From JBLUOA01 sp048060095 (GTDB lineage: Bacteria > Pseudomonadota > Alphaproteobacteria > Rhodobacterales > Rhodobacteraceae): a DNA stretch of 64,000 nt. Location: assembly GCF_048060095.1 (NCBI RefSeq), contig NZ_JBLUOA010000001.1, positions 186,001-250,000 of the forward strand, written 5' to 3'. Positions 59,936 to 64,000 of this stretch are shown piece after piece; the stretch's first letter is position 1, and the number at the start of each line of letters is the position of its first letter. The notes beneath the pieces were generated by a model. It was not told the origin of the DNA, did not search any database, and saw only the letters and a program-made list of their open reading frames with translations. The translations under genes were made by a program, and so were the position numbers.

Positions 59936-60958
59936 GTGGACGTTGCCGTTATTATACCCTGTTACAAGGTTAAGAAGCATATCGCTTCGGTCGTGGCCGG
60001 AATCCCACCGGAGATCACGCGGATTTATGCTGTTGACGATGCCTGCCCAGAAGGGTCCGGCGATTTCATTGACGAACATATAGACGACCCGCGCCTGACC
60101 CTGCTTCGGCATGAACAGAACAAGGGCGTCGGCGGCGCTATCGTGACCGGCTATCGTGCTGCGCTTGCGGACGGGATGGACGTTATGGTCAAGGTCGACG
60201 GCGATGGGCAGATGGACCCGACGCTGATCCCGAACTTCGTCGCCCCCCTGCGCGCGGGTGAAGCGGATTATGCCAAGGGCAACCGCTTTTTCTCTGCCTC
60301 TGCGGTCAAGGCGATGCCGGGGCTTCGCCTGTTTGGCAACGCGGTGCTTAGCCTTCTGACCAAACTGTCGAGCGGTTATTGGGGCCTGTTCGATCCCACC
60401 AACGGCTATACCGCGATCCACCGCAAGGCGGTCGCGGCACTTGATCTTGACGGGCTGTCGGAACGCTATTTCTTTGAAACCGATATGCTGATCTCGCTCG
60501 GTGATGTCCGCGCTGTCGTCGTCGATATACCCATGATGGCCGTCTACGGCGATGAGGAAAGCAACCTGCGGATTTCGACAATCGTGGGGGAGTTTCTGAG
60601 GAAACATATCCGCAGCACGATCCGCCGCATTTTCTATATGTATTTCGTGCGAGACTTTAACCTCGCGTCGCTCAACCTGTTGTTCGGCCTGATTACCTTC
60701 TTCTTCGGTGTCATATTCGGCATGGCGGAGTGGATCGCGTCGGTCAGCACGGGTGTTCCGGCGACGACCGGGACGGTCATGCTGGCGGTTCTGCCGATTA
60801 TCTCGGGCTTCCAGATGATCCTGTTCTTCCTCGGCTTTGACATGAGCAATGTTCCCCGTCGGCCCTTGCAGCAAATGGCGGTGGTCGCGTCGCTGAACCC
60901 GCCGGCCGAATTGCCTGCACCCGCACCCATTCCTGAAAAAGAGTCCCTTAATGGCTAG
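59936..60958 (+). CDS. DPM1/GtrB-type GT2 glycosyltransferase with C-terminal membrane helices
   Basis: A 340-residue protein starting at GTG with GGGAGGAGC before it. VAVIIPCYKVKKHIASVV, IYAVDDACPEGSG, NKGVGGAIVTGYRAAL and VKVDGDGQMDP (DxD) belong to polyprenyl-phosphate sugar synthases. LFDPTNGYTAIHRKAV and ERYFFETDML are the family's signature. Two membrane helices lie near 235-290. It likely makes a polyprenyl-phosphate-linked sugar, which a flippase such as the following SMR-like protein could translocate. The last codons overlap that gene by 8 bases. Confidence 0.91.
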   Translation: MDVAVIIPCYKVKKHIASVVAGIPPEITRIYAVDDACPEGSGDFIDEHIDDPRLTLLRHEQNKGVGGAIVTGYRAALADGMDVMVKVDGDGQMDPTLIPNFVAPLRAGEADYAKGNRFFSASAVKAMPGLRLFGNAVLSLLTKLSSGYWGLFDPTNGYTAIHRKAVAALDLDGLSERYFFETDMLISLGDVRAVVVDIPMMAVYGDEESNLRISTIVGEFLRKHIRSTIRRIFYMYFVRDFNLASLNLLFGLITFFFGVIFGMAEWIASVSTGVPATTGTVMLAVLPIISGFQMILFFLGFDMSNVPRRPLQQMAVVASLNPPAELPAPAPIPEKESLNG

Positions 60959-61328
60959 TAGTCTTACGTATGTTTTTGCGCTCTACACCGTGGTCGCAAT
61001 CGTTTCCGGGCAGCTTCTGTTCAAGAAAATATCGCTATTGCTCGACACACCCTCCATTCAGGCGTTCCTGCGCAATGACGGGCAGGCGTTGATCCTGCTG
61101 ATTATCGCGTTCGTCATCTATTCAAGCGCGACGGTGTCGTGGATTCTGGCGCTGCGGGACTTGCCGCTGGGACGGTCCTACATGTTCATGAGCGCGGGGT
61201 TCGTCATCGTGCCGTTCCTGTCCCAGCACATCTTTGGCGAAGAACTGAACGGCCAATTCTGGATCGGCGTCGTGCTGATCCTTGCGGGTGTGTTCCTGAC
61301 CCAAGCGCCTGATCTGTTTCGGAGCTAG
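60951..61328 (+). CDS. Small SMR/EamA-like membrane protein (candidate lipid-linked-sugar flippase)
   Basis: A 125-residue protein with about four helices. IAFVIYSSATVSWILALRDLPLGRSYMFMSAGFVIVPFLSQHIFGEELNGQFWIGVVLILAGVFL matches the half-size drug/metabolite transporter (ArnE/ArnF-like) pattern. Encoded immediately after a DPM1/GtrB-type enzyme (8-base overlap), such proteins flip the undecaprenyl-phosphate sugar, by analogy with GtrA/ArnEF. The function is inferred from this context. Confidence 0.82.
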   Translation: MASSLTYVFALYTVVAIVSGQLLFKKISLLLDTPSIQAFLRNDGQALILLIIAFVIYSSATVSWILALRDLPLGRSYMFMSAGFVIVPFLSQHIFGEELNGQFWIGVVLILAGVFLTQAPDLFRS

Positions 61329-61367
61329 CGACGTGACGCAGCCCCACCCGACCAAAGGAGCCGCATC

Positions 61368-63335
61368 GTGACGCAAGGCTTGCTGCCCCACCGGATCATG
61401 CTGTTCGGTCTGATCTTCTACACGGTCTGGACGGTTGGCGTTCACATTACGACGCTGCTGTCGCTTGGCTTTGATACGCTTTACCTCTTCTTGGTGGCCG
61501 CTGTCGCGTTGGCGATTGCGGGGCAATTTCGGGCGGGTTGGCTGCATTCGATCTTTGGCGGCGCGAATTTCCTATTGCCCCGCGTTCGGTTCACGTTCCG
61601 GCTGCGGCTGATCCATTTGCTCGTTATCGGCGCAGCCCTTGCCGTTCTGATCCTGGCAATGGCGTTCCAGTATTTTCGCACCCAATTCGTGCCGTTCTGG
61701 GCGCTGTGCATCGTCTGCGCTTTCTTCGCCGTATGGCTCGCCCAAGGGCGGCTTTCCGACACCGTCCTGTCCTTCGATCCGCCAAAGGAGCGTGAGGGCG
61801 CAGGGCTGTCGCTGACTGTCGGCACCGTCCTCGTTTGCGGTGCGCTCCTTCTGCTCTATTTCTTCACGTCGATACCGGACACGGACGACTCCCTTTTTCT
61901 GAACATGGCCGTGGGGGCCAAGCAGAACCGCGACGCGATCTATGTGTTTGACACCATGCTCGGCGTGCCGGGCCTGGAGTTCATGAAGTCGACCTACAAG
62001 ATCGAATCCTACACCCTGCTCGCCGCGATACTGTCGGACCTGACGGGGCTAAGCGTGATCCTGTCGGCCCATACGATCCTGCCCGCGCTGGGCTGCATCT
62101 GGGCGGGCGGCGTTCTGGTCGTTCTGCATCACGCGCTGTTCGGCCGGGCATGGCTGACCGGGGTCATCCTGCACCTCGTCTGGCTGATCGGCCTTGATGG
62201 CGCATTGTCGAGCTTTGGGTATCACGCGATCCCCCGCTTTATTCACGGCAAGGGGCCGTTCGTCACGCTGATGGTTCCGCTGATTGCCTATCTTACCGCA
62301 GTGTCGATCTGCCGCCGTGATCTGCGGGCGCTTGGGCTGGTGTGTATGGCGCTGATCGCGTCGATCGGGTTCACGGCGAACGCGATATATGCGGCCCCGC
62401 TGGCCGCCGCGCTTGTCGCCGGGCCGTTCTTGCTGATCGGAAACGGGCAACAACGTATAGCGAGCCTGCGCGTCGCCGCCGCTGTGGTCTATCCGGCCAT
62501 CATTGCCGCAATCCTCGTCATCTTCGATCCCCCGAAACCATCGGAGTCGGAATCCGCCGGAACCGCTGGCGATATGGTCTGGGGCGTCTTCGGGTCAAAC
62601 TACGCGCTGCTGTCCGTGCTTGGGCTGGCCTTTCTGGCGAGCGTTGCCGGCGTGTTCCATACGCGGATGCGGATCGTCAGCCTGTATATGCTTGGCCTGT
62701 TCATCGTCGTGCTGAACCCGTTTCTGTGGGATTTCTACGGAGAGAACGTCACCGGGAACATCAACTATCGCCTGATATGGGCCGTTCCGGTGCCGTTCAT
62801 CGTGGCCATCGTCACGACACTGATCTGGTTCTGTAACTTGCGCTTGATGCGGGTTTTGGTCGCTGTTCTGGCGCTTGGGTTTATCGTCGGTCCCGGCTCG
62901 ATCTTGCATGAGGCGAATATCGGTCTCGCCTTCAAAAAAGTGCCACCTGAAGCTTACGGCGTCGCGGTTCAGACCAATGACCTGACCGAACCCGGCGCGC
63001 GCATCCTCGCGCCGGAGGAGGTTTCGGCCTGGATACCGACACTCGAAGAAGGCCGCCCGGTTGTTGAGGGGCGGCAGATTTACCTCCCACAGCGGCAGGG
63101 GCAGTTGCCCGAGGCTGAGCTTTCGCAGCGTGCGCTTCTGTTTGATTGGATCGCAGCGACTGAAACGCCAGAGGCGTCAAATTCCGACGTTCTGGCGGCG
63201 TTAGAGCAGCTTTCGATCGAAACCATCGCCGTGCGTGAAGGCTTGCCTGCGCATCAGTTGCTTGCGGATGGCCAATTCCCGTTCGCGATGACGGACCAGA
63301 TCGGCGATTTCGCGGTGTTTGCGAAAAGTAACTGA
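61368..63335 (+). CDS. Large multi-spanning membrane protein (GT-C-like)
   Basis: A 655-residue protein with about 13 hydrophobic segments and a soluble C-terminal domain of about 130 residues. A loop near residue 165 contains SIPDTDDSLFLNMAVGAKQNRDAI, an acidic motif like the catalytic loops of GT-C glycosyltransferases, and the C-terminal part holds RILAPEEVSAWIPTLEEGRPVVEGRQIYLP. This suggests a membrane sugar transferase that uses polyprenyl-phosphate donors, matching the two preceding genes. I cannot name the family with certainty. Start GTG 61368 has AAAGGAG at good spacing. Confidence 0.7.
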   Translation: MTQGLLPHRIMLFGLIFYTVWTVGVHITTLLSLGFDTLYLFLVAAVALAIAGQFRAGWLHSIFGGANFLLPRVRFTFRLRLIHLLVIGAALAVLILAMAFQYFRTQFVPFWALCIVCAFFAVWLAQGRLSDTVLSFDPPKEREGAGLSLTVGTVLVCGALLLLYFFTSIPDTDDSLFLNMAVGAKQNRDAIYVFDTMLGVPGLEFMKSTYKIESYTLLAAILSDLTGLSVILSAHTILPALGCIWAGGVLVVLHHALFGRAWLTGVILHLVWLIGLDGALSSFGYHAIPRFIHGKGPFVTLMVPLIAYLTAVSICRRDLRALGLVCMALIASIGFTANAIYAAPLAAALVAGPFLLIGNGQQRIASLRVAAAVVYPAIIAAILVIFDPPKPSESESAGTAGDMVWGVFGSNYALLSVLGLAFLASVAGVFHTRMRIVSLYMLGLFIVVLNPFLWDFYGENVTGNINYRLIWAVPVPFIVAIVTTLIWFCNLRLMRVLVAVLALGFIVGPGSILHEANIGLAFKKVPPEAYGVAVQTNDLTEPGARILAPEEVSAWIPTLEEGRPVVEGRQIYLPQRQGQLPEAELSQRALLFDWIAATETPEASNSDVLAALEQLSIETIAVREGLPAHQLLADGQFPFAMTDQIGDFAVFAKSN

Positions 63336-63336
63336 C

Positions 63337-64000
63337 CTAAGCGTCTTCGCGTTTGAGAACGTCACTCGTCAGGAATGACACGAAGTCACCCGCGACCTTG
63401 GTCGATGAAAACCGCGCCTCAATCTCTGCACGCGCGTTTGTGCCGAGCAGTTCGCAAAGCGATGGGTCAGATAACAGCCGCGCGCAGGCGTCAGCCATGG
63501 CCGACGCGTCGTCTTTCGGCACCAACAACCCGTTCGTGCCATCAACCACGATCTCAGGAATGCCGCCAACATCCGTCGCCACGGTCGCGACCCCGACGGA
63601 GAGCGATTCAAGAACCGCCAACGGGAAGTTCTCGTAGCGGGAGGCGACGACTGCGACCGCGTGCCGGCGCCGCATCTCGTCGATCTCGTCCTTGCTGCAC
63701 AGCCCTTTGTAATCGACCCGCGCCCGCACCTCGTCCGGCAGCGCGACGAGGGCATCATCCATCATCAGGCGGTGCCCGTCTGGCTGATCCACCCCGCGAT
63801 CCGGCCCGACGAAGGTCAGATAGACATCGGTCCCGTCCTCAACCAGTTTGCGAAACGCGGAGAGGATCAGATCGCCGCCCTTAATCTTATCGAACCGTCC
63901 AACGAAAAGGATGCTCTTGCGTTGGCGTTCATTTAGGGCGCGAAGGTCGATGGCGGGTTTCTTGTCGACCGCGTTCGGGATCACAGCGTTCGGGATGCCG
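63337..64000 (-). CDS. GT4 glycosyltransferase, 5-prime end outside the window
   Basis: At least 221 residues of the C-terminal half of a GT4 enzyme: ILFVGRFDKIKGGDLILSAF (donor-side start of the second Rossmann fold), LTFVGPDRGVDQ, and the nucleotide-sugar site VASRYENFPLAVLESLSVGVATVATDVGGIPEIVVDG with PKDDASAMADACARLL. The in-frame codons just before the apparent GTG at 63984 read GIPNAV followed by IPNAVD, the usual GT4 N/C junction. The protein therefore continues upstream beyond position 64000. It is transcribed towards the polysaccharide genes on the opposite strand. Confidence 0.88.
   Translation of the reverse strand, partial: GIPNAVIPNAVDKKPAIDLRALNERQRKSILFVGRFDKIKGGDLILSAFRKLVEDGTDVYLTFVGPDRGVDQPDGHRLMMDDALVALPDEVRARVDYKGLCSKDEIDEMRRRHAVAVVASRYENFPLAVLESLSVGVATVATDVGGIPEIVVDGTNGLLVPKDDASAMADACARLLSDPSLCELLGTNARAEIEARFSSTKVAGDFVSFLTSDVLKREDA

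Overview
The window is GC-rich chromosomal DNA, most likely from a marine alphaproteobacterium of the Rhodobacterales (Roseobacter group). This is inferred from gene content and protein style: a small Rhodobacterales-type membrane protein, a UMF1-type MFS transporter beside MepA, YggT, DUF481, and dense ATGA-overlapping operons. No rRNA, tRNA, insertion sequence, CRISPR array or phage gene was found.

Region 1 (1-22,000) is mostly ordinary housekeeping and accessory DNA. It holds a LysR regulator, a DUF481 outer-membrane protein with a textbook terminator, a Ca2+/Na+ antiporter gene broken by an internal deletion, an MFS permease and a CorA/ZntB transporter. Two DUF1801 genes follow, one with an apparent pair of compensating frameshifts, then an AAC(3)-I-type acetyltransferase, a methyltransferase, cupin, GST and LysE group, ArfB, and a queuosine-precursor transporter with a possible preQ1-I-like leader. 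MepA, a UMF1 permease, a thioesterase, YggT, RecQ and YaaA complete it. An 18-codon ORF with a near-perfect Shine-Dalgarno sequence and its own hairpin sits between the transporter and arfB.

Region 2 (21,664-39,690, all minus strand) is a compact run of ten genes. In transcription order they are a WecG/TagA-type glycosyltransferase, a hexapeptide acetyltransferase, an unrecognised secreted protein, an SGNH-like protein, a one-module type I PKS (KS-AT-KR-DH-ACP-TE), a GT2 glycosyltransferase, an NRPS (formyltransferase, C-domain remnant, A domain interrupted by a luciferase-like monooxygenase, PCP), an Sfp-type phosphopantetheinyl transferase, and a second SGNH-like lipoprotein. My reading of the A-domain pocket suggests glycine. 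The NRPS has a start-type domain and no thioesterase while the PKS carries one, so the likely order of chemistry is NRPS then PKS. A small formylated or oxidised aminoacyl-ketide, possibly glycosylated, is a reasonable prediction, but it is inference.

Region 3 (39,913 to the end, mostly plus strand) is a polysaccharide locus: GalE, several GT2/GT4 glycosyltransferases, a sulfotransferase, a fused Gfo/Idh-epimerase protein, a CE4 deacetylase, a Wzy-like polymerase, a polyprenyl-phosphate-type GT2 with a small SMR-like membrane partner, and a large GT-C-like membrane protein. In its middle lie two very large proteins sharing a G8/CEMIP-like beta-helix and a cadherin-like C-terminus. One starts with four PA14 domains joined by (HDDGG)n linkers. 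The other starts with a membrane anchor and a GH-A-like hydrolase domain. They share 1,400 bases that look identical, flanked by clearly diverged sequence, which points to gene conversion, a recent duplication or an assembly artefact. Sulfation, deacetylation and G8 enzymes together suggest a glycosaminoglycan-like exopolymer with its own processing enzymes.
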